Source: Serratia plymuthica (GTDB lineage Bacteria > Pseudomonadota > Gammaproteobacteria > Enterobacterales > Enterobacteriaceae). Taken from it: a stretch of DNA of 64,000 nt. Under the pieces are notes generated by a model. That model worked only from the letters and a program-made list of their open reading frames with translations. It did not search any database and was not told the DNA's origin. Position 1 is the first letter of the stretch; the number at the start of each line of letters is the position of its first letter. The stretch is from positions 2,852,001-2,916,000 of the forward strand of contig NZ_CP068771.1 in the NCBI RefSeq assembly GCF_018336935.1. The letters are read 5' to 3'. The position numbers were made by a program, and so were the translations under genes. Positions 1 through 9,269 of this stretch are shown in pieces.

Positions 1-486
1 CCAGGCCACCAGTTTCATCATCTCGCTGCCGTCCATATGCTGGGCGGAGAACGGAATGGTCAGCAGGCCAAGGCATACCTGCACCACCAGCAACGTCAGG
101 ATCATGATATCGGCAACGCTGCTGGTAGCGCGCACCCGTGGATTGGTCAGACGGCGTTTCAGCAGCAACGCGCCGCCGATCAGCGTCATCACGCCGCAGG
201 CACCACCGGCGATCATCGCCAATTTCTGCTTCACATCGATAGGCAGGAAAGACTCATACATCCAGTGCGGCGTCAGCATTCCGAGAAAGTGCCCGGCGAA
301 GATGCCCAGAATGCCGATGTGAAACAGGTTGGAGGCCAGACGCACGCCTTTTTTATCCAGCATCTGACTGGAGCCGGCGCGCCAGCTGTATTGCCCGTAA
401 TCGTAGCGCAGCCAACTGCCGATCAGGAAAATCGCCCCCGCCAGATAGGGGTAAATATCGAAGAAGAACAGAGTCAAAAATTGCAT
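1..486 (-). CDS. narI: Respiratory nitrate reductase gamma subunit NarI, partial (C-terminus beyond the window)
   Basis: This is the membrane di-heme cytochrome b subunit of nitrate reductase A. It takes electrons from quinol in the inner membrane and passes them to NarH. The 162 visible codons start with [20 protein letters not shown] and include the hydrophobic helices and the [16 protein letters not shown] segment typical of NarI, whose histidine is a heme ligand in the family. The start ATG is at 486, only two bases after the narJ stop, so it is the last gene of narGHJI and probably translationally coupled. The reading frame is still open at position 1, so roughly the last quarter of the usual 225 or so residues is missing. 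Confidence 0.95.
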   Translation of the reverse strand, partial: MQFLTLFFFDIYPYLAGAIFLIGSWLRYDYGQYSWRAGSSQMLDKKGVRLASNLFHIGILGIFAGHFLGMLTPHWMYESFLPIDVKQKLAMIAGGACGVMTLIGGALLLKRRLTNPRVRATSSVADIMILTLLVVQVCLGLLTIPFSAQHMDGSEMMKLVAW

Positions 487-488
487 GA

Positions 489-1211
489 TTAGCGTCCTTT
501 TGTTCCGGTTAGCGCATTCGTCAGGTCCAGATATTGCGGCGCTACCGCGCCGGCAAAACGCCGCCGGTGCGCCGTCTGCTGCGCTGAAGCACAGCCCTGC
601 TCACCCAGAAACCTGACCTGTTCTTCTTCCCACACCGCGTCCAGCGCCTGCGGGGTGTCATCCCTGGCCTCCCCCGCCACCTGACTCTGCAGGCTAGCGC
701 GATCGACGCCGGTGCCGGACAGCGCCAGCAACAGATCAAACAGCACCGCATACGGGCTTTCGCGCTGCTGCAACCGGGCGCCCAGCAGCGCCAGAATCGG
801 GGCGATGTCCTGTAATCCCTCAACGGCCTGCGTCCGGCTGCGGCTGGCGAGATACTCCAGATACAACGGCAGGAAATCCGGCAGCTCGCGGCTGTCGATC
901 TCCAGCCCTGCGGTGCGGTATTGCGTCATCAGATCGACCATCGCCTGACCGCGATCGCGCGATTCACCGTGCACGTGTTCAAACAGCAGCAGCGAGGTAG
1001 CGCGGCCCCGATCGAACAGCTCGCAGTATTCGGCCTGCACGTCCAGCAACGGGCGGGCGCAGAAGCGGCGAATAAACAAAATCAGCTGCGCGCTGCGGTG
1101 CAAATCCAGCTCGTTGGCCGGCTCCAGCGCCTCCATCAGCGCCTGCCGGTGGTCAAACAAGGCCTGCTCCGGGTAATCCAGCAGGCGAGCAATCACTTTC
1201 AGGCTAATCAT
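489..1211 (-). CDS. narJ: Nitrate reductase molybdenum cofactor assembly chaperone NarJ
   Basis: NarJ is a cytoplasmic dedicated chaperone. It binds apo-NarGH, helps insert the molybdenum cofactor and iron-sulfur clusters, and delivers the complex to membrane NarI. The 240-residue product has the all-helical TorD/NarJ family profile, with the N-terminal [20 protein letters not shown] stretch and a central segment rich in leucine and acidic residues. Length matches E. coli NarJ (236). The ATG overlaps the narH stop by four bases (ATGA), which indicates translational coupling within narGHJI. Nothing looks damaged. Confidence 0.96.
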   Translation of the reverse strand: MISLKVIARLLDYPEQALFDHRQALMEALEPANELDLHRSAQLILFIRRFCARPLLDVQAEYCELFDRGRATSLLLFEHVHGESRDRGQAMVDLMTQYRTAGLEIDSRELPDFLPLYLEYLASRSRTQAVEGLQDIAPILALLGARLQQRESPYAVLFDLLLALSGTGVDRASLQSQVAGEARDDTPQALDAVWEEEQVRFLGEQGCASAQQTAHRRRFAGAVAPQYLDLTNALTGTKGR

Positions 1212-2752
1212 GAGATATCCTTCTGACGGCCGGTTTTCTGCGTCACATCGATGGCGTCGATGCGGCGGCTGTTGAACAGGTTGAATTTACCCTCGCTGCC
1301 GTGGCAGCCGTCGCCAAAGCTGAAACCGCAACCTTTGCTTTCCGGGAAAGCTTCCCGCGCCAGTTCGCGGTGGCTGGACGGGATAACGAAACGGTCTTCG
1401 TAGTTGGCGATCGCCAGGTAGCGATACATCTCCTGCGCCTGCGCTTCGCTCAGCCCCACCTGTTCCAGCGCGCGGGTGTCCACCACGCCATCGACGGTTT
1501 CCGCGCGTTTGTAGTGGCGCATCGCCAGCATGCGTTTCAGCGCCAGCAGTACCGGCGCGGTATCGCCGGCGGTCAGCAGGTTCGCCAGATATTGCACCGG
1601 GATACGCAGGCTTTCCACGTCCGGCAGCACGCCGCTGTGCGCCAGCTCGCCGGCATCGGCGGCGGACTGGATCGGCGACAACGGCGGCACGTACCACACC
1701 ATCGGCAGCGTGCGGTATTCCGGGTGCAGCGGCAGCGCCAGCTTCCAGTCCATCGCCATTTTGTATACCGGCGACTGTTGGGCGGCCTCGAGCACTCCCT
1801 GCGGAACGCCATCCTTCAGCGCCTGAGCAATCACCGCCGGGTCATGCGGATCGAGGAAAATGTCCAGTTGGCTCTGGTAAAGATCTTGCTCATTTTCGGC
1901 TGCGGCAGCCTGTTCAATGCGATCGGCGTCATACAGCAGCACGCCCAGATAGCGGATACGGCCGACGCAGGTTTCCGAACAGACCGTCGGCTGGCCGGAC
2001 TCGATGCGCGGATAACAGAAGATGCATTTCTCGGACTTGCCGCTCTTCCAGTTGAAATAGATTTTCTTGTACGGGCAACCGGTCAGGCACATGCGCCAGC
2101 CACGGCATTTATCCTGATCGATCAGCACAATGCCGTCTTCGCCGCGTTTGTAGATCGCCCCGCTCGGGCAAGTGGCGACGCAGGCCGGGTTGAGGCAGTG
2201 CTCGCACAGGCGCGGCAGGTACATCATGAAGGTGTTTTCGAACTGGCCGTACATCGCCTTCTGCATGTTGTCGAAGTTTTTGTCCTGCGAGCGTTTTTCG
2301 AATTCGCCGCCGAGGATCTCCTCCCAGTTCGGGCCGTTTTCGATCTTCTTCATGCGCTGGCCGGTGATCAGCGAGCGCGGCCGGGCGATCGGCTGATGCT
2401 TGCCCTGCGGCGCGGTATGCAGATTCTGGTAGTCGTAGTCGAACGGCTCGTAATAGTCGTCCAGCGCCGGCACGTCCGGGTTGGCGAAAATCTTCGACAG
2501 CAGCCCGACGCGGCTGCCCATGCGCGGTTCCAGTTTGCCGTTGATTTTACGGATCCAGCCGCCCCGCCATTTCTCCTGATCTTCCCAGGCGTGCGGATAA
2601 CCGACGCCCGGTTTGCTTTCCACGTTGTTGAACCAGGCGTATTCCATGCCCTCACGGCTGGTCCAGACGTTTTTGCAGGTCACCGAACAGGTGTGGCAAC
2701 CGATGCATTTGTCCAGGTTCAGCACCATGCCGACTTGCGAACGAATTTTCAT
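1208..2752 (-). CDS. narH: Respiratory nitrate reductase beta (iron-sulfur) subunit NarH
   Basis: NarH carries electrons from the NarI hemes to NarG through one [3Fe-4S] and three [4Fe-4S] clusters on the cytoplasmic face of the inner membrane. The 514-residue sequence begins MKIRSQVGMVLNLDKCIGCH and contains the ferredoxin motifs CIGCHTCSVTCKNVW, CEHCLNPACVATCPSG and CRGWRMCLTGCPYKKI. The tryptophan in the CRGW motif replaces a cysteine and marks the [3Fe-4S] cluster. Length is the same as in E. coli (512). The start overlaps the narG stop by four bases and the stop overlaps the narJ start. Intact. Confidence 0.98.
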   Translation of the reverse strand: MKIRSQVGMVLNLDKCIGCHTCSVTCKNVWTSREGMEYAWFNNVESKPGVGYPHAWEDQEKWRGGWIRKINGKLEPRMGSRVGLLSKIFANPDVPALDDYYEPFDYDYQNLHTAPQGKHQPIARPRSLITGQRMKKIENGPNWEEILGGEFEKRSQDKNFDNMQKAMYGQFENTFMMYLPRLCEHCLNPACVATCPSGAIYKRGEDGIVLIDQDKCRGWRMCLTGCPYKKIYFNWKSGKSEKCIFCYPRIESGQPTVCSETCVGRIRYLGVLLYDADRIEQAAAAENEQDLYQSQLDIFLDPHDPAVIAQALKDGVPQGVLEAAQQSPVYKMAMDWKLALPLHPEYRTLPMVWYVPPLSPIQSAADAGELAHSGVLPDVESLRIPVQYLANLLTAGDTAPVLLALKRMLAMRHYKRAETVDGVVDTRALEQVGLSEAQAQEMYRYLAIANYEDRFVIPSSHRELAREAFPESKGCGFSFGDGCHGSEGKFNLFNSRRIDAIDVTQKTGRQKDIS

Positions 2753-5700
2753 TTTGCTTTCTCCTGCCGGCTGCCCTGCGAGTCGTCGTTGCCTTCACCA
2801 TCCAACCAGTCGATCCGGTTCATTTTGCGCACCACCACGAATTCGTCGCGGTTGGAACCGACGGTGCCGTAATAGTTGAAGCCGTAGGCCAACTGCGCAT
2901 AACCGCCGATCATGTGGGTCGGTTTCGGGCAAACGCGGGTCACCGAATTGTGGATGCCGCCGCGCTGGCGGGTGATTTCCGAACCGGGAATATTCACGAT
3001 GCGTTCCTGCGCGTGGTACATCATGGTCATGCCCGCCGGAATGCGCTGGCTGACCACCGCCCGCGCGGTCAGCGCGCCGTTGGCGTTAAAGGCCTCGATC
3101 CAGTCGTTGTCCTTGATGCCCAGATCCCGGGCGTCGTCTTCACTCATCCAGACAATCGGTCCGCCGCGCGACAGGGTCAGCATCAGCAGGTTGTCGCTGT
3201 AGGTGGAGTGAATGCCCCATTTCTGGTGCGGCGTCAGGAAATTCAGCGCCTTCTCTTTGTTGCCGTTCGGCTTCCGGTTCAGCAGCGGCTGCGCGGCGCG
3301 GGTGTCGATCGGCGGGCGATACACCAGCAGGCTTTCGCCAAAGGCGCGCATCCATTCGTGATCCTGATACAACTGCTGGCGACCGCTGAGGGTGCGCCAA
3401 GGGATCAGCTCATGCACGTTGGTGTAACAGGCGTTATACGACACATGCTCATCTTCCAAGCCTGACCAGGTCGGGCTGGAGATGATTTTGCGCGGCTGAG
3501 CCTGAATATCGCGGAAGCGGATCTTTTCATCCTCCTTGTTCAGCGCCAGATGGCGGTGATCGCGGCCGGTAATGTTACCCAGCGCGTCCCACGCCTTGAC
3601 CGCTACCTGCCCGTTGGTTTCCGGCGCCAGCGACAAAATCACCTCGGCGGCGTCGATCGCGCTGTCAATCTTCGGCCGGCCCACCGCCGGGCCTTCGGTT
3701 TTCACGTAGTTGAGCTTTTTCAGGAAATCGACTTCGGTCTGGGTATTCCAGCTGATGCCCTTGCCGCCGTTGCCCAGCTTGTCCAGCAGCGGCCCCAGCG
3801 ACGTGAAGCGCTCATAAGTCGCCGGGTAGTCGCGTTCCACCACCATGATGTGCGGCGCGGTTTTACCGGGGATCAGTTCGCATTCGCCCTTCTTCCAGTC
3901 TTTCACGCCATAAGGTTGCGCCAGCTCTGCCGGGGAATCGTGCTGGATAGGCAGCGTCACCACGTCGGTTTCCTGGCCCAGATGCCCAACGCACACCTCG
4001 GAGAAGGCTTTGGCGATGCCCTTGTAGATCTCCCAGTCACTCTTGGAATCCCAGGCCGGATCGACCGCCGCCGACAGAGGGTGAATAAACGGATGCATGT
4101 CCGAGGTATTCATGTCGTCTTTTTCGTACCAGGTGGCGGTCGGCAGCACGATGTCAGAGTAAAGGCAGGTGCTGGACATGCGGAAATCGAGCGTCACCAC
4201 CAGATCCAGCTTGCCTTCACCGCCGTTATCCAGCCATTCCACTTCCTGCGGCTTGGCTGCGCCCTGTTGGCCCAGATCCTTGCCCTGAATGCCGTTTTCG
4301 GTACCCAGCAGATATTTGAGCATGTACTCATGGCCCTTGCCGGAGGAGCCCAACAGGTTGGAACGCCAGACGAACAGGTTGCGCGGGAAGTTCTGCGGAT
4401 TGTCCGGTTGCTCGGCGGCGAAGCCAAGCCGCCCCGTCTTCAGCGCGTCGACGGTGAAATCTACCGGCGTCTGCCCGGCGGCTTTCGCCTGCGCCGCCAG
4501 ATGCAGCGGGTTAGCGCTCAGCTGCGGCGCGGAAGGCAACCACCCCATGCGCTCGGCGCGCACGTTGAGATCGATCAGGCTGCCGCCAAAACGCGACTTG
4601 TCCGCCAGCGGCGACAACAGCTCTTCGGTTCCGACGGTTTCATACCGCCATTGACTGGAGTGGTTATAGAAGAACGAGGTGCTGTTCATGTGGCGCGGCG
4701 GGCGCTGCCAGTCGAGACCGAACGCCAGCGGCAGCCAGCCGGTTTGCGGCCGCAGTTTTTCCTGGCCGACGTAGTGCGCCCAGCCGCCGCCGCTCTGGCC
4801 GACGCAACCGCAGAAGATCAGCATGTTGATCAGGCCGCGGTAGGTCATGTCCATGTGATACCAGTGGTTGACGCCGGCGCCGACGATAATCATTGAGCGG
4901 CCATGGGTTTTCTCGGCGTTGTCGGCGAACTCGCGGGCAATGCGGATAATATTGTGGCGCGATACGCTGGTAATTTGCTCGGCCCAGGCCGGCGTGTAAG
5001 CTTTGACCTCGTCGTAGTTCGCGGCGCAGTTGGCGTCGTCCAGACCTCGTTCCAATCCGTAATTGGCCAGGGTCAGATCGTAGACGCTGGTGACCAACGC
5101 CTCGCTGCCGTCCGCCAGGCGCAGGCGTTTCACCGGCAGCTTGTGCAACAGGATCTCGTCCAGCGCCACGCTGTTGAAATGCTCGCTGTCGGCGCCGCCG
5201 AAGTACGGGAAGCCCACCTCGGTGACCTCGTCATGCATGCCCATCAGGCTAAGCTGCAACTCCACTTCCTGTTGCGACTTGCCTTCGCGCTGTTCCAGGT
5301 TCCATTTGCCCTGCTCGCCCCAGCGGAAACCGATGGAGCCTTGCGGCGCCACCAATTCACCGCTGCGGCTGTCGATAGCGACGGTTTTCCACTCCGGATT
5401 ATTTTCCTGCCCCAGCCCATCCACCAGATCGGCGGCGCGCAGCAGGCGGCCGGCGGCGTAATGCCCCTCCGCGCGCGGCTCCAGTATCACCAGCATCGGC
5501 ATATCGGTATAGCGGCGCACATAATCGCGGAAATAGCCGACCTCGCGATCCAGGTGGAATTCTTTCAACATTACGTGGCCCATCGCCAGCGCCATTGCGC
5601 TGTCGGTGCCTTGCTTCGGGTTCAGCCATTGGTCGCACAATTTGGCCACTTCGGCATAGTCCGGCGTCACCGCCACGGTTTTGGTGCCTTTGTAGCGCAC

Positions 5701-6510
5701 TTCGGTGAAGAAATGGGCATCCGGGGTGCGCGTCTGCGGCACGTTAGAACCCCAGGCGATAATATAAGAGGAGTTGTACCAGTCGGCGGACTCCGGCACG
5801 TCGGTCTGCTCGCCCCAGGTCATCGGCGAAGCCGGCGGCAGATCGCAATACCAGTCGTAGAAACTCAGGCAGGTGCCGCCAATCAGCGACAGATAGCGGG
5901 CACCGGCGGCATAAGACACCATCGACATCGCCGGGATCGGCGAGAAACCGATGATGCGGTCCGGGCCGAAGGTTTTGGCGGTATAAACGTTGGCGGCGGC
6001 GATCAGTTCGTTCACCTCCTGCCAGCTGGATCGCACAAAGCCGCCGCGGCCACGGGCTACCTTATAACTTCTGGACTTTTCGGGGTCGGAGACGATAGCG
6101 CCCCAGGCATCGACCGGATCGCTGTGCAGCGCCTTCGCCTCACGCCACAGTGCGATCAGGCGTTTACGCATCAGCGGGTATTTCAGCCGGTTGGCGCTGT
6201 ACAGATACCAGGAATAGCTGGCGCCGCGTGGACAGCCGCGCGGCTCATGGTTGGGCAGATCGGGGCGGGTGCGCGGATAATCGGTCTGCTGGGTTTCCCA
6301 GGTCACCAGACCGTTTTTGACGTAAATCTTCCAGCTGCATGAACCGGTGCAGTTCACTCCGTGGGTCGAGCGCACAATCTTGTCGTGCTGCCAGCGGCTG
6401 CGGTAGCCGTCTTCCCAGTCGCGGTTGGTGTTAAGCGTCTGGCCATGATCGCCAGAGAAGGGTTCCGCCAGTTGCTTAAAATAGCGGAAACGGTCTAGAA
6501 ACTTGCTCAT
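2749..6510 (-). CDS. narG: Respiratory nitrate reductase alpha (catalytic) subunit NarG
   Basis: NarG is the molybdenum bis-MGD subunit that reduces nitrate to nitrite, using quinol-derived electrons during anaerobic respiration. The 1253-residue product matches the usual length (about 1247). Near residue 50 it has HGVNCTGSCSWKIYVKNG followed by EPRGCPRGASYSWY, the histidine/cysteine ligands of the FS0 cluster. It then shows the long molybdopterin oxidoreductase body and the dinucleotide-binding C-terminal domain. Transcription enters from an FNR-box promoter about 100 bp upstream. An AGGAGA ribosome-binding site precedes the ATG. First gene of narGHJI. Confidence 0.98.
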   Translation of the reverse strand: MSKFLDRFRYFKQLAEPFSGDHGQTLNTNRDWEDGYRSRWQHDKIVRSTHGVNCTGSCSWKIYVKNGLVTWETQQTDYPRTRPDLPNHEPRGCPRGASYSWYLYSANRLKYPLMRKRLIALWREAKALHSDPVDAWGAIVSDPEKSRSYKVARGRGGFVRSSWQEVNELIAAANVYTAKTFGPDRIIGFSPIPAMSMVSYAAGARYLSLIGGTCLSFYDWYCDLPPASPMTWGEQTDVPESADWYNSSYIIAWGSNVPQTRTPDAHFFTEVRYKGTKTVAVTPDYAEVAKLCDQWLNPKQGTDSAMALAMGHVMLKEFHLDREVGYFRDYVRRYTDMPMLVILEPRAEGHYAAGRLLRAADLVDGLGQENNPEWKTVAIDSRSGELVAPQGSIGFRWGEQGKWNLEQREGKSQQEVELQLSLMGMHDEVTEVGFPYFGGADSEHFNSVALDEILLHKLPVKRLRLADGSEALVTSVYDLTLANYGLERGLDDANCAANYDEVKAYTPAWAEQITSVSRHNIIRIAREFADNAEKTHGRSMIIVGAGVNHWYHMDMTYRGLINMLIFCGCVGQSGGGWAHYVGQEKLRPQTGWLPLAFGLDWQRPPRHMNSTSFFYNHSSQWRYETVGTEELLSPLADKSRFGGSLIDLNVRAERMGWLPSAPQLSANPLHLAAQAKAAGQTPVDFTVDALKTGRLGFAAEQPDNPQNFPRNLFVWRSNLLGSSGKGHEYMLKYLLGTENGIQGKDLGQQGAAKPQEVEWLDNGGEGKLDLVVTLDFRMSSTCLYSDIVLPTATWYEKDDMNTSDMHPFIHPLSAAVDPAWDSKSDWEIYKGIAKAFSEVCVGHLGQETDVVTLPIQHDSPAELAQPYGVKDWKKGECELIPGKTAPHIMVVERDYPATYERFTSLGPLLDKLGNGGKGISWNTQTEVDFLKKLNYVKTEGPAVGRPKIDSAIDAAEVILSLAPETNGQVAVKAWDALGNITGRDHRHLALNKEDEKIRFRDIQAQPRKIISSPTWSGLEDEHVSYNACYTNVHELIPWRTLSGRQQLYQDHEWMRAFGESLLVYRPPIDTRAAQPLLNRKPNGNKEKALNFLTPHQKWGIHSTYSDNLLMLTLSRGGPIVWMSEDDARDLGIKDNDWIEAFNANGALTARAVVSQRIPAGMTMMYHAQERIVNIPGSEITRQRGGIHNSVTRVCPKPTHMIGGYAQLAYGFNYYGTVGSNRDEFVVVRKMNRIDWLDGEGNDDSQGSRQEKAK

Positions 6511-6605
6511 CCGGAGTTCTCCTGAAGGGCTTTAATATTTTATCGTTATAAAAAACAGAATTGCTCAATCTGCCGCCAGCCTACTGAGGCCAGAACGGTG
6601 GCAAA

Positions 6606-6619
6606 TTGATTGCGATCAA
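6606..6619. promoter_or_regulatory. FNR box upstream of narG
   Basis: TTGATTGCGATCAA is a perfect match to the FNR consensus TTGAT-N4-ATCAA. It lies 96 bp upstream of the narG ATG. If it is centred at the usual -41.5, transcription would start near 6571, with a TAGGCT -10-like hexamer at about 6577-6582 on the minus strand. This implies anaerobic induction of narGHJI as in E. coli. The start position is inferred. Confidence 0.9.
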
Positions 6620-6656
6620 GGGAATGGAGGGAGATAAACGGGGAGGCAAGCGTGGC

Positions 6657-6663
6657 TACCCCT
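6657..6663 (+). promoter_or_regulatory. Candidate NarL heptamer upstream of narG
   Basis: TACCCCT fits the NarL consensus TACYNMT exactly. It lies about 45 bp further from narG than the FNR box. In E. coli, NarL sites upstream of narG mediate nitrate induction. A single heptamer can occur by chance, so support is moderate. Confidence 0.5.
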
Positions 6664-6749
6664 AAAGTATAATCAGGAAGGGAAAGTCTAGTTTATTGAA
6701 AATAAAAGCAAAAAATGAGGGATTGCATTTGATGGGAGGAGTGACAAAC

Positions 6750-6812
6750 CGGGCTGGGGTATTTGGGGGTAGGATGCGGGGCAACCCCCGCATCCGGCAG
6801 CATTAACCGAGA
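6750..6812. repeat. 63-bp direct repeat, left copy, bounding an AT-rich insert
   Basis: This segment is identical over 63 bp to 10465-10527. It starts CGGGCTGGGGTATTTG and ends GCATTAACCGAGA. It contains a 10-bp stem with a four-base loop (GGATGCGGGG / CCCCGCATCC). In the right copy the same bases include the stop codon and last codons of the wzy-like gene. The left copy is therefore a duplicated gene end that no longer belongs to a gene. Between the two copies base composition drops sharply and three foreign-looking genes appear. Confidence 0.95.
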
Positions 6813-7108
6813 ACCCATATCGGTATAGGAAAAGGAAAGTTTTCTGTATACATGAGTTAAAAACCATTAAGTTATCTTAAGTTAAATTAGAGAATCTAAT
6901 AATAATTCCGATGTCATTAGAAAGTTTATAACACTACATTATTAGATTATATTGGCATAAATAATCAATTTTAATCATCTTCTTTATGACTACTACGAAA
7001 AAAATGAAATGCTGTAGTTTTTTCAACCACCAGAGTGGTGTTGCATCTTAATAAATAAATTGATCTTACACCTAAAATTAATTTACATATGCGTAACTTT
7101 ACTACTAT
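6813..7108. other. AT-rich leader region of the inserted cassette, no gene seen
   Basis: About 300 bp, strongly AT-rich, between the left repeat and the first cassette gene. It presumably holds the cassette promoter. Only weak -35/-10-like hexamers are visible, and none is convincing. Two possible hairpins are seen: an ACTAC/GTAGT stem followed by TTTTTT near 6987-7023, and a CAAC(C)ACCA-GAG-TGGTGTTG hairpin at 7024-7043. These could form a weak attenuator. No riboswitch was recognised. Confidence 0.5.
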
Positions 7109-7120
7109 GAAGGGATGCAT

Positions 7121-8065
7121 ATGAGTATAAGAACTAAAGTTAAAGAAAACAGCTTGCTATCACTAATTGGTAACACGCCTGTTGTTAATATATTGCAAGA
7201 CAAATACCCATTAGCTGATGTGAAGGTAAAACTTGAGTCCTATAATCCTGGTGGTTCGATAAAAGATCGCGTAGCACAAAAAATTATTGAAGATGCCGAA
7301 ATTAATGGACTTATAAAACCAGGGTTTGAATTGGTTGAAGCTACATCAGGAAATACAGGACTTGGCTTGGCCTGGATTGGGCGATTTAAAGGTTATAGGG
7401 TGACTATAATTACTCATGACCGAGTCAGCAAAGAGAAAATATCTCTTTTAAAACACTATGGTGCAAATGTAATTATAATGCCATCGGATGCCCCTGCTGA
7501 TTCAGACGACAACTATGTCAATGTAGCCAGGCGCTATGCCAACGAAAAAGAAAGATTCTTTTGCGACCAGTTTTTCAATCATTCAAACAGTCTCGCCCAT
7601 TATCAAACTACCGCTCCAGAGCTTTGGGTTCAGGGAGGCCGAGATACTGATATAATTATCTGTGGCGTGGGATCAGGTGGTACGCTTATGGGAATAAGTC
7701 GGTATTTTCGTGAAAAAGGGAGTAAGGTTCGATTTGTAGTTGCTGATCCGCAAGGTTCAATCTATAAGTCATACTTCTCTGGTCAAGAGTATTTATCAGG
7801 TGAGTGGAAGATTGAGGGGATAGGTTCTAATTTCATTCCGGGCATACTTGATGCTGGATCCGCCGATGAAGTTTACTCGGTTAGTGATGATGAGGCATTT
7901 TTCACCTGCGAACTCGTTAGAAAAGACTATTCAATTGATGTCGGATTATCCAGCGGGGCAATAATATCTACAGCAATTAATATTTTAAAAAATGAGTCGA
8001 GCAAAAGAATCATGTGCATTGCGCCAGATTCTGGAGAGAGATACCTTTCAAAACTGCTTGGGTAA
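7121..8065 (+). CDS. PLP-dependent beta-replacement enzyme of the cystathionine beta-synthase / cysteine synthase family
   Basis: Fold-type II PLP enzyme of 314 residues, expected in the cytosol. Such enzymes replace the beta substituent of serine, O-acetylserine or cysteine with a thiol or amine. Seen: NPGGSIKDR with PLP lysine K48, TSGNTG (75-80) for the substrate carboxylate, GVGSGGTLMG (182-191) for the PLP phosphate, IEGIG (231-235), GLSSGA (275-280) and SGERYLS near the end. NPGGSIKDR and the PSDAPADSDDNYVNVARR stretch are closer to CBS than to housekeeping CysK. It lacks the heme and CBS regulatory domains. The second ATG (7121) is preferred because GAAGGG ends six bases before it; the ATG at 7115 would abut it. 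First of three co-directional AT-rich genes. The exact substrate is unknown. Confidence 0.9.
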   Translation: MSIRTKVKENSLLSLIGNTPVVNILQDKYPLADVKVKLESYNPGGSIKDRVAQKIIEDAEINGLIKPGFELVEATSGNTGLGLAWIGRFKGYRVTIITHDRVSKEKISLLKHYGANVIIMPSDAPADSDDNYVNVARRYANEKERFFCDQFFNHSNSLAHYQTTAPELWVQGGRDTDIIICGVGSGGTLMGISRYFREKGSKVRFVVADPQGSIYKSYFSGQEYLSGEWKIEGIGSNFIPGILDAGSADEVYSVSDDEAFFTCELVRKDYSIDVGLSSGAIISTAINILKNESSKRIMCIAPDSGERYLSKLLG

Positions 8066-8069
8066 AAAT

Positions 8070-9266
8070 ATGGATATTGAAAATATTGTTTGCGGTCTTA
8101 ATGATAAAGTTAGGACTCCGTTTTATCTTTATGACGAGAAAATCATATTAGAAAACATTAACCGACTTAAGGATGTTTTTTGTAAAAATAATTTCGGTGT
8201 TTTATATGCAATGAAGGCAAACTCAAACCCATATATTTTAAAATTGGTTAAAAATGCTGAAATGGGGGTTGATGCTTGTTCAGTAGAGGAAGTAAAAATA
8301 GCATTCATCTGTGGGTTCAGTCCGGAAAATATATATTATAACGCAGACTGTTTAAACAGTGACGAGATAGATTTTGCAGTGGAAAGAAACGTAAATTTAG
8401 TCATAGGCTCGCTGGATGCCCTTTATTATCTGATGAAAAGACACTCTGGCCATGAGTTGAGTTTACGGCTGAATTCAGGAGTTGGTGCAGGTCATTCAAG
8501 TAAGGTTATTACGAATGGTGAACTTTCTAAATTCGGAATTAATTTCGCAGATATACCTGAGGCAATCAGGTCATGTAAAAATGGAGGATTGAAAATAGTC
8601 GGCATCCACTCACATACAGGGTCTGGTGAAATGGGAATAGCTAGCTATGTTGAGAACGCTAACGTTATGCTTGACATTTCGCTACAATTTGACTCCCTTC
8701 GCTTTATAAATTTCGGTGGTGGATTCGGCTATGATTATAAAGATCATCAGGAATATGACATTGACTCTTTGAGTAAAAAAATTCGTCAACTAAGTAGCGT
8801 CCGAGGTGCCGAAAACAATATAAAACTCATCGTCGAACCTGGGAGGTATCTCGTTGCAAATACCGCTATTCTTGTCAGTAAGGTATGTTCTGTCAAAGAA
8901 TCCTCATCTCGTAACTTCCTCGGCCTTGATACCGGACATAATCATTTCCCTCGGTGTTTCTATTATGATGCATGGCATGATATTGAGAATGTCAGCACGC
9001 TGAGTAATGAGATGGTTTCTTATGATATTACCGGTTACCTATGTCAATCTGGTGATATTTTCGCCCGACAGAGACTTCTTCCTAAAACTAAAGTAGGAGA
9101 CTTGATTTGTATTAAGGATGTCGGTGCCTATGGGTACTCTATGAGTTCAAACTTCAACTCACGAGTCAGACCTGGAGAATACCTGGTCGATACAGAAGAT
9201 AATTTTAGCATGATACGTCGGCCAGAGTGCTTTGAAGACATAATATCCACTTTTAACCTGGACTAA
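8070..9266 (+). CDS. Diaminopimelate/ornithine decarboxylase-family PLP enzyme (fold type III), LysA-like
   Basis: 398-residue alanine-racemase-fold decarboxylase. Seen: YAMKAN with PLP lysine K49, GVDACSVEEVKIA (66-78), HSHTGSG (180-186), the glycine-rich phosphate loop FGGGFGYDY (215-223), EPGRYLV (256-262), CQSGDIFARQRLLP (325-338) and GAYGYSMSSNFNSR (352-365). The layout resembles LysA, which makes lysine from meso-diaminopimelate, more than ornithine decarboxylase. The LysA CES substrate motif reads CQS here (Q326). The start at 8070 lies four bases after the previous stop and gives the expected N-terminus MDIENIVCGL; an upstream in-frame ATG at 7992 would overlap the synthase gene. It probably acts on an amino acid with a second amino-acid-like end, such as diaminopimelate, lanthionine or cystathionine. 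Confidence 0.88.
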   Translation: MDIENIVCGLNDKVRTPFYLYDEKIILENINRLKDVFCKNNFGVLYAMKANSNPYILKLVKNAEMGVDACSVEEVKIAFICGFSPENIYYNADCLNSDEIDFAVERNVNLVIGSLDALYYLMKRHSGHELSLRLNSGVGAGHSSKVITNGELSKFGINFADIPEAIRSCKNGGLKIVGIHSHTGSGEMGIASYVENANVMLDISLQFDSLRFINFGGGFGYDYKDHQEYDIDSLSKKIRQLSSVRGAENNIKLIVEPGRYLVANTAILVSKVCSVKESSSRNFLGLDTGHNHFPRCFYYDAWHDIENVSTLSNEMVSYDITGYLCQSGDIFARQRLLPKTKVGDLICIKDVGAYGYSMSSNFNSRVRPGEYLVDTEDNFSMIRRPECFEDIISTFNLD

Positions 9267-9269
9267 TTG

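Noticed and set aside
1301..6342. Long plus-strand frames opposite narH and narG (for example 1301-2872, 3550-4896, 4903-6342)
   Set aside because: Antisense shadows in GC-rich DNA. Their products are rich in His, Gln and Arg with no family motifs, while the minus strand holds clear NarH and NarG.
7992..8069. Upstream extension of the decarboxylase gene to an ATG at 7992
   Set aside because: It would overlap the synthase gene by 74 bases in another frame; the start at 8070 gives the family-like N-terminus.
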